Part shown: positions 16,058 to 24,509 of the stretch, one piece after another
Position numbering within the stretch: the first letter of the stretch is position 1
Layout: every line of letters begins with the position of its first letter
From: an uncultured Rivibacter sp.
GTDB taxonomy: Bacteria; Pseudomonadota; Gammaproteobacteria; Burkholderiales; Burkholderiaceae
NCBI GenBank assembly: GCA_946480925.1
Contig: CAMLLU010000006.1
Span: 1 to 64,000, forward strand
Length of the DNA: 64,000 nt
Direction of reading: 5' to 3'
Position numbers and translations under genes: made by a program
Notes under the pieces: model-generated
What the model was told of the DNA's origin: nothing
The model's database searches: none
The model's input: the letters and a program-made list of their open reading frames with translations, nothing else

Positions 16058-17812
16058 ATGCCCATCGACTACCTTGCATCGTTCCCCATCGCCGAACGCC
16101 ATTTGCCCGCCAAGCTGCGAAACCTTATCTCACCGGTCGGGCTGAATCCTCAAGAGCGAGTCGAGGTCAGTGCTCTGTTCGAGGCGGATGAAGCTGACAC
16201 GGTCAAGGACGAGGCCTTGCATCTGGTGATGGCCGTGGTGCCGGAGGAAGATGTCGATGCGCTCGGGGTCGTCAACGCGGCCAGCGACGGCGTTGTCTCG
16301 TACTCCGTGCCGGTGCTGCGGGACAAGGGAGGATCTGCGCGGTTCTGTCCCTCTGTATCAGGCCACGACTACGTCGTCGCATCCTGGGGCGACGGATCTT
16401 TCTACACCTACAGCCTTGCTGAGAAAGTGTGGATGGCGCTTGGCCTCACCGCAACATGCCTGGGCAACGATCAACAGCGCCTGGTCTATGACGACCTCGG
16501 CCTTCCGGAATTCGGCGTTGCCGACGGCGAGGTGTCTGCGAACTACGAGTGGGAAGTGTCGCGCAACGTGAGTTGGCGCATGTCCAACGAGTACCTGCGA
16601 AAGTACCTTTGGCTGCGTGGCGCGGTGGGCGTGCGGTGCTTCTACTACGCGGCCATTTTTCCGGATACACCGGAGCTGCGAGCAGTCATGGACGGTGGAG
16701 TGGACGGCTTGATCAAACCGGCGGGCGATTGGTGCGAGCTCGACATCCGGAAAGACGATGGTGGACTGCATGTGCAGGTTTGGGCCACAGTCGCCGCCGT
16801 TTCGTGCGAGCTGTGTGCCGAACAGAGCGCAGAAGGCCTGGAATGGCCGGGGTTCGATGGACCGATGACGCATGCGCGCGCCAACGCGCAGCTCCACGGT
16901 GGTGTCGTCTACCTGGAAGACAAGTTTCTTGAGCGCTACGAGCAGAGCGCCTTCTACGACAGCACTCCCAACCGGAGAGGTAGCACCAACCCGTCCTACC
17001 GCGGGCAATGGTCGTTCTCCGACTGCGAACGCGTTGGGCGCAATCTAATTCGCGTACCCATCCGAGAGCTCTACAAGCCCAAACCCGATCGAGAGATCGT
17101 TCACGCGCACCGGTTCGTTGTAGACCCCGGCCGCCTCGCTGGCTTCGACCTCCGTGAAGAGCACATCGTTGGAAGGACACAGCGACTACTGGCCCAACTC
17201 CTCGACGTCGGCGACAACCTCGCTCAACTTGGCGCCGCTGTCGGCGTGGCCCGAGAGGCGGTCGAACTTGTCGGCTTTTCGCGTGCCGAGCTCGAGGCGA
17301 ACGGGTGGACGGGCTACAGCCAGCTCAGCCGACTCGCCCAGGTGGCGCCGCTTGACATGAGTCAGCAAGCCTTTCTGGCGCGTTGCAAGAGCTTGCACGA
17401 AGTGTGGCAACGCATTCCCAACGGCTTCCTGCGCCTACTGCTGGTGAAGGCCGGTTGCCCGGAGGACAAGATGCAGGGGCTTGGAAGCCTGAAACTCCTC
17501 CAAAGCATCCTGAATATCGTGGAACAGCTCGAGGCCCACCAGGAGTCGGTGTACGCGTTCGCCAACAAGGAAGTGCCCGACGGCTGGGCCAGCGACAACG
17601 AACGCATGGCCCCGCTGTTCCTCAACAACGATCTCAGGATCGCCGACGCACACGATGCCGTCGGAAAGGCGTTAACAGCTCTGCGGAGGCTGGGCTTCGA
17701 TACGGCCAGCGTCAGCCAGGGCTACGGGCGTGCGCTTGACTTCATCTTTGACGGAGTCATAGGGGCGTTCGAGGCAATCAACAGGCCCATCCGACGGGTT
17801 CTCGGGCGCTAG
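16058..17812 (+). CDS. Large unrecognised protein with a possible C-terminal HEPN-like motif
   Basis: A 584-residue soluble protein with no signal peptide or membrane segment, of unknown family. The N-terminal 350 residues are mixed alpha/beta with several Trp/Tyr-rich strands. The C-terminal 230 residues appear helical and include FLNNDLRIADAHDAVGKAL, where Arg527 and His532 form an R-x4-H that resembles HEPN or Abi-type helical domains. The start ATG 16058 has no clear ribosome site; an in-frame start at 15989 also exists. It is transcribed divergently from the nuclease/HEPN pair across a gap of about 275 bases. Together the three genes form a block of lower GC than its surroundings between ordinary housekeeping genes, which suggests a transferred module. 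No function is claimed. Confidence 0.6.
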   Translation: MPIDYLASFPIAERHLPAKLRNLISPVGLNPQERVEVSALFEADEADTVKDEALHLVMAVVPEEDVDALGVVNAASDGVVSYSVPVLRDKGGSARFCPSVSGHDYVVASWGDGSFYTYSLAEKVWMALGLTATCLGNDQQRLVYDDLGLPEFGVADGEVSANYEWEVSRNVSWRMSNEYLRKYLWLRGAVGVRCFYYAAIFPDTPELRAVMDGGVDGLIKPAGDWCELDIRKDDGGLHVQVWATVAAVSCELCAEQSAEGLEWPGFDGPMTHARANAQLHGGVVYLEDKFLERYEQSAFYDSTPNRRGSTNPSYRGQWSFSDCERVGRNLIRVPIRELYKPKPDREIVHAHRFVVDPGRLAGFDLREEHIVGRTQRLLAQLLDVGDNLAQLGAAVGVAREAVELVGFSRAELEANGWTGYSQLSRLAQVAPLDMSQQAFLARCKSLHEVWQRIPNGFLRLLLVKAGCPEDKMQGLGSLKLLQSILNIVEQLEAHQESVYAFANKEVPDGWASDNERMAPLFLNNDLRIADAHDAVGKALTALRRLGFDTASVSQGYGRALDFIFDGVIGAFEAINRPIRRVLGR

Positions 17813-18111
17813 GAGCGCTCGTGGGTCAACGGCCTTCCCGGGGGCATGCCAACGTGGCAGGCACGATGATTACACCCACGTCCTCACGGTCGCCTCTGTT
17901 TGAGTGCCTGGAAGCGGCCATCGATGGGCGGCAGCTTGTGGCCGGCCGCCGACACTGGAATTCGTGAGCCAACAACAGCACCAGTCTGAAGCGCAAGCTG
18001 TGCGATCAGCGCTACTGGCCGGCAGCTCGCAGTAGCGGCGATCAGCTCGCCAGCCGTTCACTCAACGTCTGCTCAGTCACTCCGCGATCTCAACGGCCCC
18101 AAAATCGCGAG
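17813..18111. other. Intergenic region after the 584-aa gene
   Basis: About 300 bases with no supported gene. All frames are broken by stops; a 63-codon minus frame has unusual composition (Cys/Trp-rich) and no ribosome site. It may be the decayed right border of the low-GC block. No flanking direct repeat longer than about 8 bases was seen. Confidence 0.35.
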
Positions 18112-18402
18112 ATGCCCACACCGCCCTCCCCGCAATTCCAGCACCGCAACCCGTTGCACGGCGTGACGCTGGAGGCCCTCGTCACGGCGCTCGTTGCGCA
18201 CTACGGCTGGGCCGACCTGGCAGAGCGCGTTCCGCTGCGCTGCTTCAGCAGCAACCCGAGCATCGGGTCGAGCCTGAAGTTCCTGCGAAAGACGCCCTGG
18301 GCCCGCGAAAAGGTTGAAAGCCTTTACCTCTTCATGCTGCGCGACATCCGCCGCACCACGGGTGATGGCCCGAAGAAACCTGTGCCGCCCACATCGCCAT
18401 GA
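18112..18402 (+). CDS. VF530 family (DUF2132) protein
   Basis: A 96-residue protein of the VF530 family, small proteins related in fold to DNA-binding helices. The conserved features are all visible: NPLHGVTLEALVTALVAHYG (about 13-32), a short loop with RCFSSNPSIGSSLKFLRKTP (about 44-63) and WAREKVESLYL. Its role is unknown. The start ATG follows a GCGAG. The stop overlaps the next ATG (ATGA at 18399-18402), so it is translationally coupled to the YgjP-like peptidase. Confidence 0.88.
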   Translation: MPTPPSPQFQHRNPLHGVTLEALVTALVAHYGWADLAERVPLRCFSSNPSIGSSLKFLRKTPWAREKVESLYLFMLRDIRRTTGDGPKKPVPPTSP

Positions 18403-18929
18403 CGCCATCGCCGCCGCGACTGAAGTACCTCTCGGGCTACCCGCCTGAGTTGCTTGCGCAGGTCAGCATGCTCATCGAACAAGGCCGCCTGGCCGAGAGC
18501 TTGAGCAAGCGCTACACGGAGGCTCACGACGTGCGCACCGACCGTGTGCTGTATGACTACGTGGCGGCCCTCAAGAACCGGTTCATGCGCAATGCCGAAC
18601 CGCTGGCCAAGGTGGTGTACGACAACACGCTGCACGTCATCCACCATGCGCTGGGCACGCACACAACGGTGTCGCGGGTGCAGGGTGGCAGGCTCAAGGC
18701 CAAGCGAGAGATCCGCATCGCCAGCCTGTTCAGGCAAGCGCCGGCGCCGTTCCTGAAGATGATCGCGGTGCACGAATTGGCGCACCTCAAGGAGCGCGAG
18801 CATGGCAAGCCCTTTTACGCGCTGTGCACGCACATGGAGCCGGCATATCACCAACTCGAGTTCGACGTGCGGCTCTGGCTGACTTCCCTCGAGCTCGAAG
18901 GAAGGGCTGTCGGCCACGACCTGCGGTGA
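18399..18929 (+). CDS. YgjP-like metallopeptidase domain protein (DUF45/WLM type)
   Basis: A 176-residue soluble zinc-protease-like protein. The zinc motif HELAHLKEREHGKPFYALC occurs near residues 125-143 (HExxH plus the following H), as in the YgjP/SprT-like group. The C-terminus has YHQLEFDVRLWL. Its physiological role is not known. It starts inside the stop of the VF530 gene, and this pair is likely one operon. No membrane segment is seen. Confidence 0.85.
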   Translation: MTPSPPRLKYLSGYPPELLAQVSMLIEQGRLAESLSKRYTEAHDVRTDRVLYDYVAALKNRFMRNAEPLAKVVYDNTLHVIHHALGTHTTVSRVQGGRLKAKREIRIASLFRQAPAPFLKMIAVHELAHLKEREHGKPFYALCTHMEPAYHQLEFDVRLWLTSLELEGRAVGHDLR

Positions 18930-19089
18930 CAACAGTCAGCCAGGCTCACAAAAGTCGTTCACGTTCCGCGCCTCTGCGCTGAGCGACTTGCCGCACCGGC
19001 ACGCCTTCGGTTTGCGACACGCCGCTTCGCGCAGGCCAGGCCGCCACTGCAGGGCGGCCCCTACCCTCCCCACGATTTGCGGAGGATGC

Positions 19090-19530
19090 ATGCAATCGAT
19101 GTCGAGCAACGTGAGGCCCGAGCTGGCAAACGCCCCCAAGAGCTCGCCGACCTTCAACACCGAGCGCTTCGTCGTGGCCCCGCTCAGCCCGCAAAAGGCC
19201 CGCGAGCTGCTGGCCGTGCTGCTTCAAGACGAGAAACTGGCCGAGCAACTGCCTTGGCTGGAAGAGAAGACGAAGGACGGCGCCCTCAAGGAAGCCTTTC
19301 TGCTCGAGCTGCAATGCGCCGCGGGAACGACGCAGGCCTGGGGCATCGTGGAGCGGGCCCGCGCCATGCTCGTGGGCACCGTGCTCGCGCGGCAGACCCT
19401 GAGCGGCCTCGACCTCGAAGTGCTGTGCGCGTCGCAGTTCTGGAACCAGGGCATTGCAGACGAAGTGGGTGAGCCCGTGGCCGAATGGCTGGAAGACCAC
19501 GCCGAAGTGGAACTCGTCACGGCGCACTGA
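19090..19530 (+). CDS. Short GNAT-like acetyltransferase
   Basis: A 146-residue protein whose layout follows RimJ/RimL-type GNAT acetyltransferases. It opens with NTERFVVAPLSPQKARELLA, has the LPWLEE turn, a QAWGIVERARAMLVGTV strand pair, and FWNQGIADEVGEPVAEWL in place of the acetyl-CoA pyrophosphate loop and helix. It is about 25-35 residues shorter than normal because the last strands are missing, and the Q/RxxGxG/A loop is degenerate. It may therefore be a specialised or inactive member. The ATG was chosen for GGAGGA four bases upstream. Confidence 0.6.
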   Translation: MQSMSSNVRPELANAPKSSPTFNTERFVVAPLSPQKARELLAVLLQDEKLAEQLPWLEEKTKDGALKEAFLLELQCAAGTTQAWGIVERARAMLVGTVLARQTLSGLDLEVLCASQFWNQGIADEVGEPVAEWLEDHAEVELVTAH

Positions 19531-19555
19531 CGTTCAGCGTGTTGAACGCGGCGCC

Positions 19556-20014
19556 TCAGGCCGGCTCGCCGCGTTCGTTGACCAGGCCATGTTGCCGGTA
19601 CACGGCCATCTCGTCGCCTGCAATGAAGCCGAAGATCTTCGGCCCGCCCGGTCGTCGTTGCACGAGGTACATCACGTCGAACGAGATGGAGGGCTGCGTC
19701 CCGTCGTGCTTGCGGTAGCCCGCGCGGTAGAACACGCGCACGCGGTCATGGTTCTCGTACAGGGGTTCGGCCTCAACACGCTCGAGCTGCATGCTCACCG
19801 TGCCGATGGCCCTGTAGAACACGTAGGCCTGCTGGAGCGTCTTCTCGAAGGCATCGTCATTCGCCCCTGCACTGACCTGCCCCGCCACACTGGCCGAGAG
19901 AAACGACTCGGCAAAGAAGCCTCGAATCGCCTTCGTGTCCACACGCTCGCCCAGCGAGCGTTCGTAGGCGTGCACGTAGTCACTGAAGAATGCTTCGTAG
20001 TTCGGGGCGTCCAT
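19556..20014 (-). CDS. Hypothetical protein, possibly SnoaL/NTF2-like
   Basis: A 152-residue protein without signal peptide. A helical N-terminus (YEAFFSDYVHAYERSLGERV) leads into a curved-sheet-like part with RVRVFYRAGYRKHDG and SISFDVMYLVQRR, which has the look of a SnoaL/NTF2-like fold. That assignment is by pattern only and may be wrong. The start ATG 20014 follows GGGGAGA. It lies 38 bases after the YgjV-like gene on the same strand. Confidence 0.55.
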   Translation of the reverse strand: MDAPNYEAFFSDYVHAYERSLGERVDTKAIRGFFAESFLSASVAGQVSAGANDDAFEKTLQQAYVFYRAIGTVSMQLERVEAEPLYENHDRVRVFYRAGYRKHDGTQPSISFDVMYLVQRRPGGPKIFGFIAGDEMAVYRQHGLVNERGEPA

Positions 20015-20051
20015 GCTCTCCCCTGGTTGCCCGCCTTTGCGGCGCGTGCCT

Positions 20052-20573
20052 TCACTCAGGCAACGGCCGTACCCGGGCGCCGTTGCGCACCATGCGCGCA
20101 ATGGTCCACAGGTTGACGCTCGCGACCACCACTTCGAGCGCCGTACCGCCGATGGAGCCGACGATGAGGTTGTTGGCGATCCACAAGCTGGTGCCGGCCA
20201 GCATCACCAGCCGCATGGGCACGCCCTGCAGCAGAAAGAGCGCGAGCGTGCCCAGGCACGAGGCGCCCAGCGGCAGCCAGTCACTCGGCTGCCTTGCCAA
20301 CGCAGCGCCGAGAGCCAGGTTCGCCGCCACCACGGCAAAGGCCACCCAGGGCGAGCGCGTGCGCAAGGCCAGCACCGAACGCAGCGTCGACAGCAACGAG
20401 CTCGCCACCGCGGTGGGGTTGCCCAGCAGCGCGAAGTGCACCACGTAGGCCAGGCACTCGCCGGTCATCAGCAGCTTGAAGCGCCGGTCGCTGGTCTGCA
20501 TGAACGAGCCCCCGCCCAGCACGAAGGCAAGGTAGCCGAAGCATTGGGCGGGAGAAAGCCAGTGCAGGTCCAT
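20052..20573 (-). CDS. YgjV family inner-membrane protein
   Basis: A 173-residue polytopic membrane protein with about five hydrophobic helices. It matches the YgjV family in order: the first helix with GYLAFVLGGGSF, DRRFKLLMTGECLAYVVHF, STLRSVLALRTRS, a mid helix, and WIANNLIVGSIGGTALEVV near the end. Its function is unknown. I took ATG 20573, where similarity starts; a GTG at 20594 is the alternative. It is downstream of the calpain gene on the same strand but separated by a strong terminator. Confidence 0.8.
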   Translation of the reverse strand: MDLHWLSPAQCFGYLAFVLGGGSFMQTSDRRFKLLMTGECLAYVVHFALLGNPTAVASSLLSTLRSVLALRTRSPWVAFAVVAANLALGAALARQPSDWLPLGASCLGTLALFLLQGVPMRLVMLAGTSLWIANNLIVGSIGGTALEVVVASVNLWTIARMVRNGARVRPLPE

Positions 20574-20613
20574 GGGGGCGGCATTGTTGCCCACCGCTCA
20601 CGAGCTCACGAAC

Positions 20614-20647
20614 GAAAAAGCGGGCTGTCGCCACCGACAGCCCGCCC
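20614..20647 (-). terminator. Rho-independent terminator of the calpain-like gene
   Basis: On the minus strand GCGGGCTGTCG and CGACAGCCCGC form an 11-bp perfect stem with a four-base loop, followed by TTTTT. It lies about 25 bases after the calpain stop. Confidence 0.85.
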
Positions 20648-20668
20648 TGCAGGACTACGGCCGCTCGA

Positions 20669-21940
20669 TCATTTGGCGATGCCCAGCCCCCCGTAGTACT
20701 TCTTGAAGGCTTCGATCTTCATCGCGAACAGGCCACCGGTATTCAGCGGCGTCTTGCGCCACCAGCTGCGGTCGTGCACCGTCCAGTCACCGCTGAGCAC
20801 GTCCACCTTGCCTTCATGCTGGCCCCAGGGGTTGCGCAGCACGATGTATCGGTGGGTCTGCGGCTGCACGGGCAGGCCACCCGGGCCTTGCGCGATCCCC
20901 AGCGTGGTCACCGAGACCCAGCCCAGCACCGAATAGCAGTGCCAGCCGACGATTCCCGTGGTGGCGTCGTAGGCAATGGTGTCGGGCGCGTCTTCTGCCT
21001 TCGCGTAGGTCCACGCGGTGAGCGGATTCACCGTGCGCCCGCCCTTCACCTTGAAGATCGTCGGCGTGACTTGCGGCGGGTTGCTGATGCAGTTGGCCGT
21101 CAACGCCTTCCAAAGATCGTCGGCACTGGTCGTCACGGTGGCCATGCCTTGACCCGCGAGACCGGGCACGAGCTTGACGCAGGCGTCCACACAGTTGCCG
21201 CCGTGCAGCGTCTTGATGTCGGGCTTGTCGGTGGTGTTGCCCGAGCGCAAGCGGGCATAGGCCTTCTCGTAAACCGCCGGCCAGATCTCGCCGGCCTCGG
21301 ACGAGCGGGCAAACACCGGCTTGCCGCTGCCGTTGTGTACCGGCACGTTCTCGGTGACTTCGAACGTCTTGGTACTGCCGGGGGCCACACCGAACGTGAC
21401 GGCGTCCACGAACTGCTCGCTATTCGGACCAGTCGCACGGGTGCGCTGCAAGATGGCGTAGGGCCGCGACCATGCCACTGAAGACAACGCGGCGATCAGC
21501 CAGCAGTCACCCACGGCGCCTTGCACCGGGTCACCGAACTCGGTGCCTTCCTCGAAGAAGTCACCAGGGTCGCTCCAGGTGGCGTTGGGGTACTCGGTCT
21601 CCGTCAGCGTCGGGTCGGCCGGCACCAGCAGGTCGGCCAGCTTCTCGCGCAGCGCGGGGTTCAGCGAGGGCGAGACGTCCAGCATCATGCGCTTGCGCTC
21701 GGTAGCGCTGTGCGTGGCCTTGGCCATGGCGACCACGCCGCCAGGCTGCTGCACTGCCTTTTGCAGCGCGAATACCGGCGAGCCCTTGCCGGGGTTGAAC
21801 AGCTGCGAGGCCGGCAGGCCCAGCGTGCGTTCCACCAGCTCCAACGGACGGTCCAGACGCTCCCAGTCGACACGCTTGCCGATCACGGCTTCGGTCAACG
21901 CATAGGGATTGATCGCACCACCGAGGGTTTCTTCACTCAT
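20669..21940 (-). CDS. Calpain family (C2) cysteine protease
   Basis: A 423-residue bacterial calpain-type protease. The catalytic core is complete: Cys146 in QGAVGDCWLIAALSSVAW, His334 in GWHCYSVLGW and Asn370 in YIVLRNPWGQHEG, followed by WTVHDRSWW. The N-terminal 120 residues are not similar to anything I recognise and there is no signal peptide. Calmodulin-like calcium domains are absent, so regulation must differ from animal calpains. Calpains are sporadic in bacteria and substrates are unknown. The start ATG 21940 has AGGAAGGAA upstream. The leader carries an imperfect inverted repeat, GCGAAATGC with GCATTCGC (21971-21992). No PIP box was found in front of it. It is a single-gene unit, closed by the terminator at 20614. 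Confidence 0.85.
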   Translation of the reverse strand: MSEETLGGAINPYALTEAVIGKRVDWERLDRPLELVERTLGLPASQLFNPGKGSPVFALQKAVQQPGGVVAMAKATHSATERKRMMLDVSPSLNPALREKLADLLVPADPTLTETEYPNATWSDPGDFFEEGTEFGDPVQGAVGDCWLIAALSSVAWSRPYAILQRTRATGPNSEQFVDAVTFGVAPGSTKTFEVTENVPVHNGSGKPVFARSSEAGEIWPAVYEKAYARLRSGNTTDKPDIKTLHGGNCVDACVKLVPGLAGQGMATVTTSADDLWKALTANCISNPPQVTPTIFKVKGGRTVNPLTAWTYAKAEDAPDTIAYDATTGIVGWHCYSVLGWVSVTTLGIAQGPGGLPVQPQTHRYIVLRNPWGQHEGKVDVLSGDWTVHDRSWWRKTPLNTGGLFAMKIEAFKKYYGGLGIAK

Positions 21941-22169
21941 GCCATTTCCTTCCTGTGTTTGGTTGGGATCGCGAAATGCATCACGCATTCGCCCAGACAC
22001 AGTAGGTCGCGGTCTTGGGAGCTGCCACCCCTAGTCTTGCAAGGAGGCCCCGCTCGATTGGGTGGGGCTTACCTCGTATGGAAGGATTGACTTGGCGCAG
22101 GCATCTCCCCAAGAGATGCAGCGCTTTCGCGCACCGAGTGCGCCAATGACTTTCGTCAGGTATCACACA
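21941..22169. other. Calpain leader and spacer towards fliE
   Basis: Apart from the calpain ribosome site and the inverted repeat near 21971-21992, I see no gene or RNA here. It ends where the duplicated fliE 3' end begins. Confidence 0.35.
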
Positions 22170-22319
22170 GCCCGGCGGCAGGGCTTCACACCTGCATGTT
22201 CATGATCTCGCGCCATGCCAGCCCCCACCGCCTGCGGCGGAGCCCCCCGCGGGGGCAGCGCCCTTGCCTTGGGGCGGCCCGGCGGCAGGGCTTCACACCT
22301 GCATGTTCATGATCTCGCT
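22170..22319 (-). repeat. Palindromic element bracketed by two copies of the fliE 3' end
   Basis: An identical 42-base sequence occurs at 22170-22211 and 22277-22318. It contains the last codons of fliE, its stop and about 15 bases beyond. Between the copies lies a 65-base GC-rich palindromic element (GCCTGCGGC, CCCCCCGCGGGGGC hairpins, CCTTGGGGCGG). The copy next to the real gene is the functional one. The same element type and the same gene-end duplication occur at dcd (36724-36993). Confidence 0.85.
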
Positions 22320-22610
22320 ATACGCCTGCACCATGCGGTTCCTCACCTGCAGGGCTGACTGAAAGCCGATCTGAGCCTTCTGCATCGCGACCATGGTCTC
22401 TTCCAGGCTCACGGTCGGGTTGTCGAGTTGAACTTCGCGCTGCATCTGCGTGGCCTGGTTCTGTGCCTGGCTCACCGAGCGCAGGGCCTGCGCGAAGCTT
22501 TGCTGGAAACCGGCCGCTTGCGTGCTTTCCTTCACGCGCTGCGCCACCTGCGGCATGCCTGCACGGGCGGCCGCTTGTGCGAAGTCGAAAGGTTTGAGTT
22601 TCACGTCCAT
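22293..22610 (-). CDS. fliE: Flagellar hook-basal body protein FliE
   Basis: FliE joins the MS ring to the proximal rod. The 105-residue product has the typical C-terminal half: [15 protein letters not shown], then [38 protein letters not shown], which is the conserved block (about 65-103). ATG 22610 begins [10 protein letters not shown]. It is transcribed divergently from fliF over 194 bases. Its last codons are inside a 42-base repeat that is duplicated beyond the stop. Confidence 0.95.
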   Translation of the reverse strand: MDVKLKPFDFAQAAARAGMPQVAQRVKESTQAAGFQQSFAQALRSVSQAQNQATQMQREVQLDNPTVSLEETMVAMQKAQIGFQSALQVRNRMVQAYSEIMNMQV

Positions 22611-22716
22611 GGTGGTTTCCGGCCCCAAATGGCTTGGGGGATGGGACGGATGCTACCGACGCGCCGTCAAACCGATGGGGCGAACTGGGTGTCGTTTGCC
22701 GGGCTGTTCCCCGCAT

Positions 22717-22742
22717 ATGTTTCGGGTCGTGTCCGAATAATT
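22717..22742 (+). promoter_or_regulatory. Possible class II flagellar regulatory motif upstream of fliF
   Basis: CCGAATAAT at 22733-22741 is shared, as CGAATAATT, with the region before fliL (29642-29650). A partial inverted half-site ATGTTTCGG lies at 22717-22725. FlhDC or another class II activator is a guess; no good sigma-28 or sigma-70 box was found around it. Confidence 0.35.
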
Positions 22743-22804
22743 CCGCTCAAGTTGCGCGGGCTCGTGCCGAGCCTTGGCGCCTTGAGGGAACAACCAAGTC
22801 GAAC

Positions 22805-24505
22805 ATGGACACCGTCGTCGCCCAACCCATGCCCACCGCCATCGCACCGGCCGCTGCCGGCGCACGGCCCATCGTGAATGCGAACCCCGGTTTCGGCGAG
22901 CGCCTGATGGCATTGCCCGCCAAGCGCAAGTTCATGCTGGGTGCAGGCCTCGCGGCGCTGGTCGCCATCGTGGTGGCCATGGCCATGATGTCGAGCCAGG
23001 GTGACTACAAGGTGCTGTACGCCAACCTGTCCGACAAGGACGGCGGCGCGATCATTGCGCAGCTGTCGCAGATGAACGTGCCTTACAAGCATGCCGACGG
23101 CGGCGCGGCCATCCTGGTGCCTGCCGACAAGGTGCACGACGTGCGGCTGAAGCTGGCCTCCGCCGGCCTGCCCAAGGGCTCGGTCACCGGCTTCGAGCTG
23201 ATGGACAACGCCCGCTTCGGCATCACGCAGTTTCAAGAGCGCCTCACCTTCCAGCGCGGCCTCGAGGGCGAGCTCACGCGTTCGATCATGGCGCTGTCGG
23301 CCGTGCAATCTGCACGCGTGCACCTGGCACTGCCCAACCAGAACGGCTTCTTTCGTGAACAGCAGAAGCCCAGCGCTTCGGTGATGCTCACGCTGCACCC
23401 GGGCCGCACGCTCGACCGCGCGCAGGTGGCCGGCATCGTGCATCTCGTGTCTTCGAGCGTGCCCGAGCTCAACCCCAAGGCCGTGAGCGTGCTCGACCAG
23501 ACCGGCGCGCTGATCTCCGGCCCTACCGACGCCGCGGCCAACGGCGGGCTCGACGCGCAGCAACTGCAGTACGTGAACCAGATCGAGGCGATGCACACCA
23601 AGCGCATCCTCGACATCCTGGAGCCGGTGGTGGGCCGCGACAACCTGCGCGCGCAGGTCACCGCCGAGGTGGACTTCTCGCAGACCGAATCGACCTCCGA
23701 AGAGTTCAAGCCCAACCAGGGTTCGGCCGCCGACCAGGCCACGGTGCGCAGCCAGCAGACGGCCAGCTCCTCCGGCGGCGCCGGTGCGCAGCCCAGCGGC
23801 GTGCCGGGTGCCGCCTCCAACCAGCCGCCCGTGCCGGCCACCGCGCCCATCAACGGCCAGGCTCAGCAACTGCAGGCCGCGCAGGGCGGCAATGCCGGCA
23901 GCACCGGCTCCTCGCGTGCAGAGTCCGTGACCAACTACGAGGTCGACAAGACCGTGCGCGTGACGCGCAATGCCACCGGCACGGTGAAGCGCCTCAATGC
24001 CGCCGTGGTCGTGAACCACCGCACGAACACCGACGCCAAAGGCAAGACGACCGTGGTGCCGCTGTCGGCCGAAGAGCTGGAGAAGCTGACCACGCTGGTG
24101 CGCGAGACCATCGGCTTCAGCCAGGACCGCGGCGACTCGGTGAAGGTGATCAACGCTCCGTTCAAGGTCGAGAAGGTCACACCCACCGACATCCCGCTGT
24201 GGAAGCAGCCGGAGACCATCGACCTGCTGCGCACCATGGCCATCCCCGGCGCGCTGACGCTGCTCGCGCTGATCGTGGTGTTCGGCGCCATCCGCCCCGC
24301 GCTCAAGGCGGTGGAAAGCTCGCGCCCGGCACCGATGCTCGACGCCGTGATCGACGACGCACAGACGCTGCCCGGCGAACAGCAGGCACTGCCCGCGCTG
24401 GAAGCTCCGCAGCTGGACAAGCGTCTCGAAGACGCACGCGCCCTCGCCAAGGAAAACCCCGGCGCAGTGGCAGCCATCGTGCGCGGCTGGGTGATCAAGG
24501 ACTGA
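22805..24505 (+). CDS. fliF: Flagellar MS-ring protein FliF
   Basis: FliF forms the membrane MS ring on which the basal body and export gate assemble. The 566-residue product has a first membrane helix at about 40-62 and the YscJ/FliF domain starting YKVLYANLSDKDGGAII. Further signatures are MDNARFGITQFQERLTFQRG and the C-terminal ring domain YEVDKTVRVTRNATGTVKR. A second membrane helix lies near 482-500. The cytoplasmic tail, which binds FliG, ends ARALAKENPGAVAAIVRGW. The start ATG 22805 is preceded by GAGGGAA at a rather long distance. It heads fliF-G-H-I-J-K. Confidence 0.97.
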   Translation: MDTVVAQPMPTAIAPAAAGARPIVNANPGFGERLMALPAKRKFMLGAGLAALVAIVVAMAMMSSQGDYKVLYANLSDKDGGAIIAQLSQMNVPYKHADGGAAILVPADKVHDVRLKLASAGLPKGSVTGFELMDNARFGITQFQERLTFQRGLEGELTRSIMALSAVQSARVHLALPNQNGFFREQQKPSASVMLTLHPGRTLDRAQVAGIVHLVSSSVPELNPKAVSVLDQTGALISGPTDAAANGGLDAQQLQYVNQIEAMHTKRILDILEPVVGRDNLRAQVTAEVDFSQTESTSEEFKPNQGSAADQATVRSQQTASSSGGAGAQPSGVPGAASNQPPVPATAPINGQAQQLQAAQGGNAGSTGSSRAESVTNYEVDKTVRVTRNATGTVKRLNAAVVVNHRTNTDAKGKTTVVPLSAEELEKLTTLVRETIGFSQDRGDSVKVINAPFKVEKVTPTDIPLWKQPETIDLLRTMAIPGALTLLALIVVFGAIRPALKAVESSRPAPMLDAVIDDAQTLPGEQQALPALEAPQLDKRLEDARALAKENPGAVAAIVRGWVIKD

Positions 24506-24509
24506 GAAC

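Noticed and set aside
13839..17815. Attachment-site repeats GCGCTAGG at both ends of the low-GC block
   Set aside because: Only 8 bases long and both overlap TAG stop codons; no integrase gene nearby.
17870..18061. 63-codon minus-strand gene
   Set aside because: No ribosome site, Cys/Trp-rich random-looking composition, no similarity recognised.
21960..22170. PIP box upstream of the calpain gene
   Set aside because: Only a single GCGAA (21971) was found in the right orientation; no second half at 15 bases.
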